DNA from: Anaerolineae bacterium
Lineage (GTDB): Bacteria > Chloroflexota > Anaerolineae > Aggregatilineales > Phototrophicaceae
Length of the DNA stretch: 64,000 nt
NCBI GenBank assembly: GCA_022843385.1
Contig: JALHNT010000017.1
Span: forward strand, 62,001-126,000
Reading direction: 5' to 3'
The translations under genes were made by a program, and so were the position numbers. Positions 27,865-36,536 of the stretch are shown in pieces (the stretch's first letter is position 1; the number at the start of each line of letters is the position of its first letter). A model generated the notes under the pieces. The model made no database searches, had not been told where the DNA came from, and saw only the letters and a program-made list of their open reading frames with translations.

Positions 27865-29282
27865 AGACGCGGTTCATATTGTCAATAGTCTGTCTTTTTT
27901 GTCTTATACCGTTAACCTTACTGGCGCAAGAACAACCCGACAATGTCACAATTCATGTAGTCCAGCGCGGCGAAACCCTCTTTCGCATCGCACAACAATA
28001 TGGACTGACGGTTGATGCAATTGCGACTTTCAACGGCTTGGCTGACCCAACCAATATCCAGGTTGGGCAGCGGCTGTTAATCCCGACTGAGACCACAACA
28101 CCTGCAACACCTGCAAGGCATGTGGTCAAACCTGGCGAAACGCTGCGCGGGATCGCTCAACTTTATGGGATGACGACTGAGGAATTGGCGTCTCTTAACG
28201 CCATTGCCGACGTCAATCGCATCTTTGTCGGGCAGGTCTTGACCATCATGTCAGACGCGACACCAACCCCGCCAGGAGTTCAGGCGACACCAGAAATCCC
28301 AGCAAACGATTTTGTGTATATTGTTCAGCCGGGCGATACCCTGTACCGGATTGCAACCAGTTATGGGGTGACGGTGAATGCGTTGGCACAGGCCAACAGT
28401 GTCACTGACCCGACATTGATCTTTGCTGGACAGAAACTCATCATCCCCGGGCTGGAAGCGCCGCAACTTACAGTTGATCTGCCTCCAATTTTGTCGAGCC
28501 TTGAGATTAATCCGCTGATGCTGGTCGAAGGCAAAACGGCTCAGGTTCGTTTGAAGGCTATAGCTCCTGTTTCAATCAGCGGTACGTTCCTGAATCGTGC
28601 TATCCATGACTCAGTTGAAGCCGATGGCTTGACGCACATCATCCTTGTCGGCGTACCGATCTTCACCGAGTCAGGCGTTTATCCTCTCGATCTGACGATC
28701 AGCAGCGGAAATGCCTCAACCCAACTCAGCGTGAACGTTCAGGTCGTTGGTGGCGGTTATGGCACTGAGAATATCACCCTGCTGGCAGGACGTAATGATC
28801 TGCTGGATCCGAATGTGGAAAACGCTGAACTGAGTATGTTGCAGAGCATCATGGATCAGTTCACTCCGACTCGCTACTTTGCGGGGCCGATGAGTCTGCC
28901 AGCCGCTGCCGGGGTCTCATCCCCATTTGGGCGCAAAAGATCTTACAATAACGGGCCAATAAGCCGTTATCACACAGGCACAGACTTTGCCGGAGCCCCG
29001 GGATCACCGATTTTTGCGGCTGCTCCGGGGGTGGTTGTGCTATCTGATGCTCTGAATGTCCGTGGCAATGCCATCGTTATCGATCATGGGTGGGGAATCT
29101 ACACCGGTTACTGGCATCAAACCGAGCGGTATGTCAACGTCGGCGATGTGGTACAAATGGGTCAGGTGATTGGGACCATTGGCGCAACCGGTCGCGTATC
29201 GGGGCCTCATCTGCATTGGGAACTATGGGTCAATGGAGTGCCAGTTGACCCGATGCAGTGGGTGCAGCAGTCCTTTTCATAG
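27861..29282 (+). CDS. Secreted LysM (x3) and M23 family metallopeptidase
   Basis: The 473-residue protein has a signal peptide (about 1-22) and three LysM modules: HVVQRGETLFRIAQQYG, HVVKPGETLRGIAQLYG and YIVQPGDTLYRIATSYG. A beta-rich linker domain (about 200-320) leads to a C-terminal M23 peptidase. The zinc site is complete: HTGTD supplies His and Asp, and GPHLHWEL supplies HxH; YWHQ adds a further catalytic histidine. M23 enzymes cleave peptide bonds in peptidoglycan cross-links. The start is a GTG overlapping the DUF192 stop. The gene product probably remodels the wall. Confidence 0.93.
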   Translation: MKTRFILSIVCLFCLIPLTLLAQEQPDNVTIHVVQRGETLFRIAQQYGLTVDAIATFNGLADPTNIQVGQRLLIPTETTTPATPARHVVKPGETLRGIAQLYGMTTEELASLNAIADVNRIFVGQVLTIMSDATPTPPGVQATPEIPANDFVYIVQPGDTLYRIATSYGVTVNALAQANSVTDPTLIFAGQKLIIPGLEAPQLTVDLPPILSSLEINPLMLVEGKTAQVRLKAIAPVSISGTFLNRAIHDSVEADGLTHIILVGVPIFTESGVYPLDLTISSGNASTQLSVNVQVVGGGYGTENITLLAGRNDLLDPNVENAELSMLQSIMDQFTPTRYFAGPMSLPAAAGVSSPFGRKRSYNNGPISRYHTGTDFAGAPGSPIFAAAPGVVVLSDALNVRGNAIVIDHGWGIYTGYWHQTERYVNVGDVVQMGQVIGTIGATGRVSGPHLHWELWVNGVPVDPMQWVQQSFS

Positions 29283-29288
29283 ACTCTT

Positions 29289-31244
29289 ATGGAAATCTTC
29301 AAACGCCTGCGCGACTTGCTAAACCCACCCTGGCTTCCCATCGGCAATGTCACACGGGTGACGCGCGAGCAGCAGTGCCTTCAAATCCAGTGTGAAAAAG
29401 GTCTCATTGTCCTGTGCTGGATCACTCCGGAAATCCTCCATGTGCATGCCCAGAAAAACGCGATAGCTCCAACCGCCTCAGCTACACGGCTGATCGCGCA
29501 GCCCGACTCGCTGGCCATCACTTGGGAATGGTCAGAAAACGCTGACAGCATCGAATCCCGTACCATCAACAGTATCGCGCGCATCACAAAACACCCCTAC
29601 CGGTTGAGCCTCGAAACAATCGATGGTCACGTCATCGTGAGCGATGCAGCCAGTATCCTGTGGCGTGGCGACCATCAATCCAGGCTGTCGCTCGTATCGG
29701 AAAGCGGCGAAGTGGTCTTTGGGTTGGGCGAGTTCAACCCCCACGAAACAATACAGGGTAAATTGCTGACATTTCCTTCTATACGCAGCACGGGTTCAAG
29801 CCTGTACATCGTCCTGAAACCATCGGACGCCTATGCCGTGCTGTGGGATAGTCCTTCAGCCTATCAGATCGATGCAGGGAAAACACAGCCTGAAGAGACG
29901 CGTTTTGAAGCCGCCGGCGATGAGGTAAATTACTATCTATTGACGGGTGTAGATGATAAACAGATCGTCAGCCGTTACAGTGAACTGGTTGGACGGGCTA
30001 CCCTGCCACCCCTATGGTCACTGGCCTACCAACAATGGTCCCCGGATCTGCAACCGGAATCTCTGGCACCGATTACTGAAGGGTTTCTGTCCAACGCTAT
30101 TCCGATGCGTGTGATTCGCGTGGACTCAAAGAACGAGATAACTCGAACCAGTTCTGTCGCACCTGACTATCAGGTGGTCTCAGTGCGACAAACAGCGACA
30201 TCACCTGCGTTTACCCAGGCGTCATCTGATCTTCGACCCTATTCGCCTATTCTCCGACCCAAAGGCAGTAGTCACCGAGACACAATATCTGATCTGCCCG
30301 TTACGGTGTCCCACTGGGATGATATGCCGAGCATGATCCATGCAGCTGTCAACGCCGGGCTGTCTGGTGCCGGGTTTGGTTCGACCAGTGGATGCCGGGC
30401 GAAGGACCCTGAGCTTTACACCCGCTGGTTGCAGGCAGCGAGCATGATGAGCAGTTTGTACGCCGTGCAGATGCCCTGGTCAATCGGCCAGCCCCACAGC
30501 CTTATCAATCGCATCATTCTGGATTTGCGCCATCAGTTCACACCATACCTGTACTCCGTGATCGCTCAGAGCTGTCAGTATGGCTGGCCTTACATTCGCC
30601 CTACCCTTCCTCAGCAGATCGAGCAACCGAGTTATCGGATTGGCGATGCACTGCTCGTCGCACCGGTTCTGACAGCAAACACCGTTGAACGGGAAGTCAG
30701 ACTGCCAAGTGGCCTGTGGTATGACTATTGGACCAACGACCTGTATGACGGCGATCAGACTATCCAGGTACCTGCTCCTCTGGAGCGCATACCGTTATTT
30801 GTGCGAGCCGGCGCAATTATTCCCATGTATCCATCGATTCAGGATGAACATACGGATCATCAATCAGAGAAGGAAACGCTGATTTATCGGGTCTATCCTG
30901 GCAACCTTGAAACAGTTCTGTACGAGGATGCTGGCGAGGGACTGGATTACCAGCAAGGCGATTACCGTTGGGTCTACCTCAATTGCAGTGTGGAAGATGG
31001 CCTGGTGCTGATCAACCGGCGCATCGCCGGACGGTATCAGCCCAACTACCAGCGCATTCTGGTTGAAGTGGTTCATTTCGATCAGGAACCGCTATCCATC
31101 CGGGCCGATCGCTACGGTGCGCCCATCTGGTTTTACAACAGCGGCATCATTGAGATGTCACTGGACAACTTTCAGCAGATCGAAATCACCCCCAAACTCT
31201 CGGCAAAAGACCGCACTATCAAGCGCAAATCCTCGGCCAAATAA
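29289..31244 (+). CDS. Glycoside hydrolase family 31-like protein with incomplete catalytic barrel (probable pseudoenzyme)
   Basis: The 651 residues follow the GH31 domain order. An N-terminal beta-sandwich includes VFGLGEFNP, then VNYYLLTGVDDKQIVSRYSE and LPPLWSLAYQQW open the barrel. GLSGAGFGSTSGC and ELYTRWLQAA follow, then FTPYLYSVIAQSCQYGWPYIRP, and the C-terminal beta domains (VRLPSGLWYDYWT). Only about 120 residues separate PPLW (about 239) from GFGST (about 362). The strands that normally carry the nucleophile motif (DMxE type) are absent, and the usual GxDxGG reads GSTSG. An Asp in SHWDDM may correspond to the acid/base region. Hydrolysis is therefore unlikely; carbohydrate binding is possible. 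It follows the M23 peptidase by 6 nt and has no signal peptide. Confidence 0.75.
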   Translation: MEIFKRLRDLLNPPWLPIGNVTRVTREQQCLQIQCEKGLIVLCWITPEILHVHAQKNAIAPTASATRLIAQPDSLAITWEWSENADSIESRTINSIARITKHPYRLSLETIDGHVIVSDAASILWRGDHQSRLSLVSESGEVVFGLGEFNPHETIQGKLLTFPSIRSTGSSLYIVLKPSDAYAVLWDSPSAYQIDAGKTQPEETRFEAAGDEVNYYLLTGVDDKQIVSRYSELVGRATLPPLWSLAYQQWSPDLQPESLAPITEGFLSNAIPMRVIRVDSKNEITRTSSVAPDYQVVSVRQTATSPAFTQASSDLRPYSPILRPKGSSHRDTISDLPVTVSHWDDMPSMIHAAVNAGLSGAGFGSTSGCRAKDPELYTRWLQAASMMSSLYAVQMPWSIGQPHSLINRIILDLRHQFTPYLYSVIAQSCQYGWPYIRPTLPQQIEQPSYRIGDALLVAPVLTANTVEREVRLPSGLWYDYWTNDLYDGDQTIQVPAPLERIPLFVRAGAIIPMYPSIQDEHTDHQSEKETLIYRVYPGNLETVLYEDAGEGLDYQQGDYRWVYLNCSVEDGLVLINRRIAGRYQPNYQRILVEVVHFDQEPLSIRADRYGAPIWFYNSGIIEMSLDNFQQIEITPKLSAKDRTIKRKSSAK

Positions 31245-31271
31245 AACGGACGCCGGTAAGCAGCGTCCGTT
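31245..31271 (-). terminator. Rho-independent terminator for the minus-strand membrane protein gene
   Basis: A perfect 9-bp stem (AACGGACGC 31245-31253 with GCGTCCGTT 31263-31271, 9-nt loop) is followed on the minus strand by TTTTATTT. The plus-strand side lacks a U-tract, so it mainly serves the gene at 31293-32432. It starts directly after the GH31-like gene. Confidence 0.75.
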
Positions 31272-31292
31272 CCATCGATCATTACAGACCTT

Positions 31293-32432
31293 CTACTTGT
31301 AGGCCGCGTCGAGCGCCTCAAAGTTCGTGAAGAGGAAGTGATCGTGATAGTAGTGTATCCACAGGAATGAGAGGATAGCCGTGTAGTAGGCAGTATCGAA
31401 GTGGCGATTAGGGTCAATGTCCGGGATGATAATCTTCGCCAGCACATAAACAACGATGAACACCACGATTGATCCGACCAACATCATCGTGCTGAGGGCA
31501 AACAGGCCCAGCGAGTCCTTACGCTTGCTAAAGCGTGAGACCAGCGGTGCAGTCTGATTTAGATTGCCGTACTGCTGCTTGATCTTGATGATGTAGAAGG
31601 TAATCGCCAGATACTGGAACGAGTGCCAGGTATTCGCCCCCTGGAAAGCGGTATCGAGATTGGGGAAAGCGGCCAGCGGGAAGAAGACGATCACCGTCAG
31701 GGTGATGAAGATGGTCTTGGGCCAGTTGATGACACCCGCCTGATATTCCCGCACCGTCTTGACGATGTAGGCAACTGCCGCGATGAAAAAGACCGAAGCT
31801 GCCGCATAGAAGAACCACGGAGCCTGAAACATGTGCGGGATAACCGAGGTCAGATCGTTCGTGCCTACGGCGAATGCGCCCTGGCTGATCTTGTAAGCAG
31901 CCATTGGGAACAGGCAGGTCAGAACTACCGCGTAGTCAATCGCCCGTGCTTGCAGGCTGACAGCACTGATGTCTTTCCTGATGATGACGTGCTCTTTGTG
32001 ATTATACAATTCGACGATATACGTCACCTGATGCAATACATGGAGCATGGCCCAGAAGAAGAAGATCGTCAGCAGGAGTGTCAGGTTGAGAAAAGCCAGC
32101 GAGACCACGATGATCGGAATGATGATTGATGAGCGAATGAGCATGGGATAGCTGCGACGGAAATCACTGTCAAAACTGGTGCGCAGCATGGTGGACATCA
32201 TGTGCGGCCCACCAACGGCAATCGCCACAAAACCGTTCACGATGTTACGGCTTACATCAGGGTGTAAACCCAGCAGATCCTTACCCGCCAGATAAAACAG
32301 GTAGGGTAATGGAACAACCAGAACGCTGAGGATCATAAAGATCATGTCCCAACGTCGATTACGAAGCCATAAACTGGGTTTGTCAACCTGTAGGGCTGAG
32401 GTTGACGACAAATTAACTGCGGTAGCGGCCAT
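31293..32432 (-). CDS. Histidine-rich polytopic membrane protein of unknown function
   Basis: The 379 residues form about nine transmembrane helices. Histidines cluster at helix ends: GGPHMM (H77), HVLHQ (H131, H134), WHSFQY (H270) and IHYYHDHF (H360, H363, H365). A segment MLRTSFDSDFRRSYP is amphipathic and strongly conserved-looking. From memory the arrangement (xPHxxST, WHxxQYL, HYxxDxxxF) recurs in uncharacterised membrane proteins of several phyla and may bind a metal, but I cannot name a family. The ATG at 32432 has a strong Shine-Dalgarno (AAGGAGG). It stands alone as a single gene with its own terminator. Confidence 0.85.
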   Translation of the reverse strand: MAATAVNLSSTSALQVDKPSLWLRNRRWDMIFMILSVLVVPLPYLFYLAGKDLLGLHPDVSRNIVNGFVAIAVGGPHMMSTMLRTSFDSDFRRSYPMLIRSSIIIPIIVVSLAFLNLTLLLTIFFFWAMLHVLHQVTYIVELYNHKEHVIIRKDISAVSLQARAIDYAVVLTCLFPMAAYKISQGAFAVGTNDLTSVIPHMFQAPWFFYAAASVFFIAAVAYIVKTVREYQAGVINWPKTIFITLTVIVFFPLAAFPNLDTAFQGANTWHSFQYLAITFYIIKIKQQYGNLNQTAPLVSRFSKRKDSLGLFALSTMMLVGSIVVFIVVYVLAKIIIPDIDPNRHFDTAYYTAILSFLWIHYYHDHFLFTNFEALDAAYK

Positions 32433-33055
32433 CAGCTTTCCTCCTTAGCGACTCAACTCGTCCACATACGCAGAGAGCAATTTACTTAGCCTAGCTAAAT
32501 AAATTGTAGAACATTGCCGCGGGTTTCGCCACAGGAAATTCAGCGTAGAATGCATTTGCGACTCAGTCACCCGTTCATCGGTTCAGGTTGGTTTGCTGCA
32601 ATCTGGCAATGCCCGTTTGCTGCTGAATTTGCTGATTGGAATGATTGGGCATCCGTGTTGAGATCACTGCTTCCCGTCGCGTGTCCGATTTATTCGTCGT
32701 CGCGACCGCCACATTCATCCATTTTGCACCTGATTTTTGTGAACTTTTTGTGTCCTGACATCGCGACAATTCACAAAAGACAGATGCACAACCGAGACGC
32801 AGAAGGCAAAAGCGTGGAGCCAAGATGAGTCAGTTTTCGATTGTTAAGTTGCACCGGAAAAGAAGCTGGTTCTCCGCCACACCAGATTATAGAACATAAA
32901 ATCTACTCATGTCAAGTCCCTGATGAGCGGGCCAGACATTGTTATTACGTAGCCAGTAAGAAAAAGGTTGCGACACAGTCCAAATCGAACCGGATAATTC
33001 AGGAAAAATCAACCTCAAAAGAACAGTCAATATATGAGCGCTGCCAATGAAACGA
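32433..33055. other. Intergenic region without a recognisable gene
   Basis: No frame here looks like a protein. It holds the upstream region of the minus-strand gene at 31293-32432. It also holds TTTGCTGCTGAATTTGCTG at 32616-32634, which matches 18 of 19 bases at 49366-49384 in the heptad-repeat island. AT-rich tracts lie around 32890-33010. Confidence 0.6.
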
Positions 33056-33355
33056 TCAGCGTGGCAGCAATTGACAGAAATTCATGGCAGCAGGATTGGC
33101 CTGGCAGCTTGTGTAAAGGAAAATAGTCCCGATCACACCGATACAGAGGAACAGAACGACCAGGCAGCCACACCACGCCACCGGTCCGCCGCTGATGATG
33201 CCGTTGAACAACTCAAAAATGCCCATGATGGTACTGAGGCCAGTACCGAGGATCTGCAAACCGAACATCAGCAGCAGACCTACCACACACAACAATACAC
33301 AACCAACGCTGATGAGCAGCAGGGTTCCCAGATCAAGACTTTGTGGCAGAACCAT
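33056..33355 (-). CDS. Small cysteine-containing two-helix membrane protein
   Basis: The 99-residue protein has two long hydrophobic segments, about 10-35 (LLLISVGCVLLCVVGLLLMF) and 58-82 (WCGCLVVLFLCIGVIGTIFL). Seven cysteines are present. GAGG lies 7 nt before the ATG at 33355. It starts 14 nt after the preceding minus-strand gene, so it is the last of a four-gene operon. No family recognised. Confidence 0.65.
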   Translation of the reverse strand: MVLPQSLDLGTLLLISVGCVLLCVVGLLLMFGLQILGTGLSTIMGIFELFNGIISGGPVAWCGCLVVLFLCIGVIGTIFLYTSCQANPAAMNFCQLLPR

Positions 33356-33369
33356 ATCAGACCCTCGGA

Positions 33370-33774
33370 TTATGGATTACACAATGGTGCTTCCTGTTCA
33401 ACTGGAAGCCAACCGGACTCCTGTCGAGTATAGCACTCACAAAAGGATGTTGCTTCGCCGTTGCCCATCCACATCGCATAGCTGACTGTCGTCTGGATGC
33501 AGGAGACAGCTCCTTCAGTGCGAATAGTCGGCCAGGCGATTCCGAGGCCGCGTTCACGCGCTTCGTTGATGAGCCACACCCGTGCCGTTTGACCCGGCAT
33601 ATCACCCAATCGAATCTCAATCTGCTGCTGCGACAGCAACAGGATGAACATACATGGAGTCAGCAGCAGGGCAAACCAGACCCCTATACCCAGCGCGCAA
33701 CCGATCCGGCGCAGACGACTGACGGGGCGGGGTAATATGTCAGAGGATGGATTGAGCATTGAGTGACCAGTCAT
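33370..33774 (-). CDS. Small membrane-anchored protein with conserved-looking cysteines
   Basis: The 134-residue protein has one hydrophobic helix at about residues 23-50, then a soluble part with RVWLINEARERGLGI, EGAVSCIQTTV and SFCECYTRQ. The three cysteines after the helix could bind a metal or form disulfides. The start ATG 33774 overlaps the end of the DUF547 gene by 35 bases; ATG 33759 is an alternative. A longer upstream extension lies wholly inside the DUF547 gene and was rejected. Its role is unknown; it resembles small proteins I associate with Chloroflexota. Confidence 0.6.
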   Translation of the reverse strand: MTGHSMLNPSSDILPRPVSRLRRIGCALGIGVWFALLLTPCMFILLLSQQQIEIRLGDMPGQTARVWLINEARERGLGIAWPTIRTEGAVSCIQTTVSYAMWMGNGEATSFCECYTRQESGWLPVEQEAPLCNP

Positions 33775-34639
33775 AGTCCACAAAACGGACTCGCAAGCGA
33801 TCTGCCTCTTCAATAACCAGCCGTTGAGTTTCTTCATCTGCGATGAAAGGCGCAATCGACCGTAGCAGGTTTGCCTGGTGACGACGTCCAAACCATGCAC
33901 CGCCGAAATCCCCGGCAAACCAACTAAAGATCGGAGACAAATATACCGTATTTTGTGAAAGTCGCAGGCCGCCGTTATTGACAAAATTGCGTGCCGCTAA
34001 GTCAAGCTGCTGGTCAATATGTTCGACTGCATACACTCCGACAGGGGGGCAAGAACGTGCAGCACAGTTCAAGGCAAAATGGATGCGTGGATCGAGGCGA
34101 GACACAATGAATTCACGACGCGGGTCGTCGCGACGAAATTGGGGAACACCAAAGAAAGGGCTTCCCGCGTTCGCCCGCAGAATGCCATGTTCGATATCAT
34201 CGGCGCTGTAACGCATTCCACCCACGATATAGGCAGCGCGATAGTAGCTGCCGTGCACCTCGCTAAAGCGATTCGTGACGCCATAATCGATGACCGCATG
34301 GATGATGAGCATGTTATAGAGATTGATCCAGAAGGCTTTACGGGCATCGTCCGTTTGGAGCTGCCCTGGATCAAATGATTGCAGGCGATGAACCGCGCTG
34401 CGATACGCCGCAAATGCCTGGCTCGAGTGGACAGCAGCGTAATCCACCCTGCCCTGCTCATCAATGGCGATGGCTCGCAGGCGCAGCATGGCAGCGCGCA
34501 AATCGAGAGCAGCATTGTCCGCCGTCTGATGGCAATTGAGAGTATCACGCGAACTGATGCCGTATAGTCCCCGCACCAAACGGACAGGCCAGGATGGAAC
34601 AGGTTCAAGCAACCGTGCAGAAAAGGGATGAATGGTCAT
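33740..34639 (-). CDS. DUF547 domain protein
   Basis: The 299 residues match the DUF547 pattern: KAFWINLYNMLIIHAVIDYG, SYYRAAYIVGG, the ILRAN...PFFGVPQF region, and RIHFALNCAARSCPP. DUF547 is of unknown function, often found with secreted proteins or thioredoxin-fold neighbours, and conserved Cys (here CAARSC) and His residues suggest an enzyme. No signal peptide is seen. It starts in an ATGA overlap with the Nudix gene and ends in an overlap with the next small membrane protein gene. Confidence 0.9.
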   Translation of the reverse strand: MTIHPFSARLLEPVPSWPVRLVRGLYGISSRDTLNCHQTADNAALDLRAAMLRLRAIAIDEQGRVDYAAVHSSQAFAAYRSAVHRLQSFDPGQLQTDDARKAFWINLYNMLIIHAVIDYGVTNRFSEVHGSYYRAAYIVGGMRYSADDIEHGILRANAGSPFFGVPQFRRDDPRREFIVSRLDPRIHFALNCAARSCPPVGVYAVEHIDQQLDLAARNFVNNGGLRLSQNTVYLSPIFSWFAGDFGGAWFGRRHQANLLRSIAPFIADEETQRLVIEEADRLRVRFVDYDWSLNAQSIL

Positions 34640-35154
34640 AACATGTCGCTAGCAAAACGCATTTGCAGGCAGTCATCGGCGTCATAGCCCACATGAACGA
34701 ACAGTGGTGCATCTTCCGGCTTCATCGCCAGGACGCGCGGCAGAATGATGGGCAAATCATCTACCAGATCGAACTGAAGCACAGCCGATTGAGGAATCCA
34801 GTGCAGGCTTCCTTCTTCAGTATCACGCACTTTTCGGCTATCAGATTGCCCCACAAACACAAACAGAACGATTCCGGTATCTTCGTTGGCATCAATGTTG
34901 TAGACGGCGCGCAGATGCAACTGCCTGATTTTCAGACCTGTCTCTTCGAGGATTTCACGACGGGCGCTGGTCAGCGGGTCTTCATCGCGTTCGATATGCC
35001 CACCAACCCCATTATAGCGATTAGGGAAAATCTTCTTACTCGCAGCGCGCTTCATCAGCAGCACGTCATCGCCGTTCACAATGAAACACAAGGTTCGGGC
35101 GACCATCATCCAGCGACCAGTCGTTTGGTTTGCTCCCTGTTCCTTTGCAGCCAT
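34636..35154 (-). CDS. Nudix hydrolase
   Basis: The 172-residue protein has the Nudix box G-x5-E-x7-REUxEExGU, seen as GHIERDEDPLTSARREILEETGL split across the loop, with the catalytic helix EILEETGL. Nudix enzymes hydrolyse nucleoside diphosphates linked to another group; MutT, ADP-ribose and diadenosine types cannot be told apart here. The N-terminal FIVNGDDVLLMKR and GVGGHIE fit the family. It is the first gene of a minus-strand operon and its stop overlaps the DUF547 start. Confidence 0.93.
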   Translation of the reverse strand: MAAKEQGANQTTGRWMMVARTLCFIVNGDDVLLMKRAASKKIFPNRYNGVGGHIERDEDPLTSARREILEETGLKIRQLHLRAVYNIDANEDTGIVLFVFVGQSDSRKVRDTEEGSLHWIPQSAVLQFDLVDDLPIILPRVLAMKPEDAPLFVHVGYDADDCLQMRFASDML

Positions 35155-35254
35155 ACGTTCAATCCTTTAGCGAGCCAATATGCCGTCCATTGTACAAGTA
35201 TTCGCTTCATGCTAATCTACTTCCTGCGAATTGCGATATTCGAGGATCATCAAG

Positions 35255-36076
35255 ATGTCGCACCCGATCACCGATGCCCCAACGCCCGATTTACGAATCG
35301 TTCTGACGGATAGCCTGCGTCCGCACGAAGAACATGATTCGCAGCGTTCCACTCCGCTGATTGAGCGTCTGGTGCAGGACGATATGGTCATTAATCCCCC
35401 TATCGTCAGTCCGATGGGCAACGACCAGTATGTCATTCTGGACGGGGCAAATCGCTATTTCGCCTTCTCTCATCTTCATCTCCCACATATCCTGGTGCAG
35501 GTCGCCGCTTATGAAACCGGTTATGTCGAGCTCAAAACCTGGCGACATCTGGTTTGCAACTGGGACGAAGATCGTTTCCTTCACCAGCTTCATGCGCTAG
35601 AGGTCATCCAATTGGCTGAAGGCCAGCATGCTCACGCCATCGCCCACATCATGCTGCGCAGTGGCCGGATGTTGGCAGCCCTGGCACCGGTTGAAAACAC
35701 ACATGGTCGAAACGCTGCCTTGTGTGACGTTGTGCGGATTTATCAGCGGCAGGCAGTCCTACAGCGCACTGCCCTGGCCGAACCGGAAGACATCTGGCCG
35801 CTGCACCCAGATGCCATCGCCATGGTTGAATTCCCTGGATACCAACCGTCCGACATTATCGCGGCAGCCCGGTATCAGGCTTATATTCCACCGGGGATCA
35901 GCCGACACATCATTCACGGACGGGCGCTACGAGTGAATTACCCATTGAGCGTACTACGCGACATCCATACCAGCCTGCAAGCCAAGAACGTAGCGCTGCT
36001 GGAATGGATGCAAGAGAAACTCGCCCAGCGCCAGATCCGTTACTATGCCGAAGCGACTTACCAGTTTGATGAATGA
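35255..36076 (+). CDS. ParB-like (SbnI/free serine kinase type) protein
   Basis: The 273-residue protein has an N-terminal ParB-type domain: LRIVLTDSLRPHEEHD and the motif VILDGANRYFAF (Asp63, Gly64, Arg67), matching the ILDGHHR loop of SbnI and archaeal free serine kinase except that the two histidines are Ala-Asn. In that family the loop binds nucleotide and phosphorylates L-serine; in this protein the change makes activity uncertain. The rest is helical and unassigned. ATG 35255 follows GAGG; a TTG at 35231 is also open. It is the first of a plus-strand run with an ACT protein and a JAMM protein. Confidence 0.6.
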   Translation: MSHPITDAPTPDLRIVLTDSLRPHEEHDSQRSTPLIERLVQDDMVINPPIVSPMGNDQYVILDGANRYFAFSHLHLPHILVQVAAYETGYVELKTWRHLVCNWDEDRFLHQLHALEVIQLAEGQHAHAIAHIMLRSGRMLAALAPVENTHGRNAALCDVVRIYQRQAVLQRTALAEPEDIWPLHPDAIAMVEFPGYQPSDIIAAARYQAYIPPGISRHIIHGRALRVNYPLSVLRDIHTSLQAKNVALLEWMQEKLAQRQIRYYAEATYQFDE

Positions 36077-36516
36077 CAGGTAAAGCTCTAATGAATGTTG
36101 CTGACATCCTGAAGCAGGCAGATTTGTATAGTGATGATATTGAGTACATTCTCATCCGCCTGCCGGCCCAGGCTATCATCGTCGCGGCAGGCATTCTAGC
36201 CGAAGTTGGCGAGCCATTCGCCGCCCTGATCGCGGACAAGGATGAAGTGACGCTCGTAATAGCACAGGATGTTCTCGAGGAGTTTTCGGGGCGACTGCGT
36301 GGTCATGCCGTGAGCGCTACTACCTATCGCCTCATCACCTATGATATTCCACTGGATTTATCGCTGGTCGGATTCATGGCAACTGTCAGCAGTGCGCTGG
36401 CACAGGCCGGCATTTCGATCATGCCTCTGGCAGCCTACAGCCGCGATCATATCCTGGTTCAATCCAGCCAATTTGATGCAGCCATGCAGACTCTCAAGAC
36501 ACTCAAATCACAATAG
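36073..36516 (+). CDS. ACT-domain protein (CASTOR-like)
   Basis: The 147-residue protein has two ACT-type halves: YILIRLPAQAIIVAAGILAEVGEPFAAL and, at the end, LVGFMATVSSALAQAGISIMPLAAYSRDHILVQ. ACT domains bind amino acids. The second half matches the CASTOR/ACT_7 layout used for amino-acid sensing. Start codons at 36073 (overlapping the upstream stop) and 36091 are both possible. The gene shares a 4-base overlap with the ParB-like gene, so a role in sensing an amino acid for that protein is plausible but unproven. Confidence 0.75.
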   Translation: MTGKALMNVADILKQADLYSDDIEYILIRLPAQAIIVAAGILAEVGEPFAALIADKDEVTLVIAQDVLEEFSGRLRGHAVSATTYRLITYDIPLDLSLVGFMATVSSALAQAGISIMPLAAYSRDHILVQSSQFDAAMQTLKTLKSQ

Positions 36517-36536
36517 ACCACAAAGGACAACGTGGC

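Noticed and set aside
32514..32828. A 104-codon open frame in the 32.4-33.0 kb gap
   Set aside because: It has no ribosome binding site, no family likeness and a skewed composition; the gap looks intergenic.
33775..33984. N-terminal extension of the small membrane protein gene up to 33984
   Set aside because: It lies fully within the DUF547 gene in another frame; the hydrophobic helix and sensible N-terminus begin after 33774.
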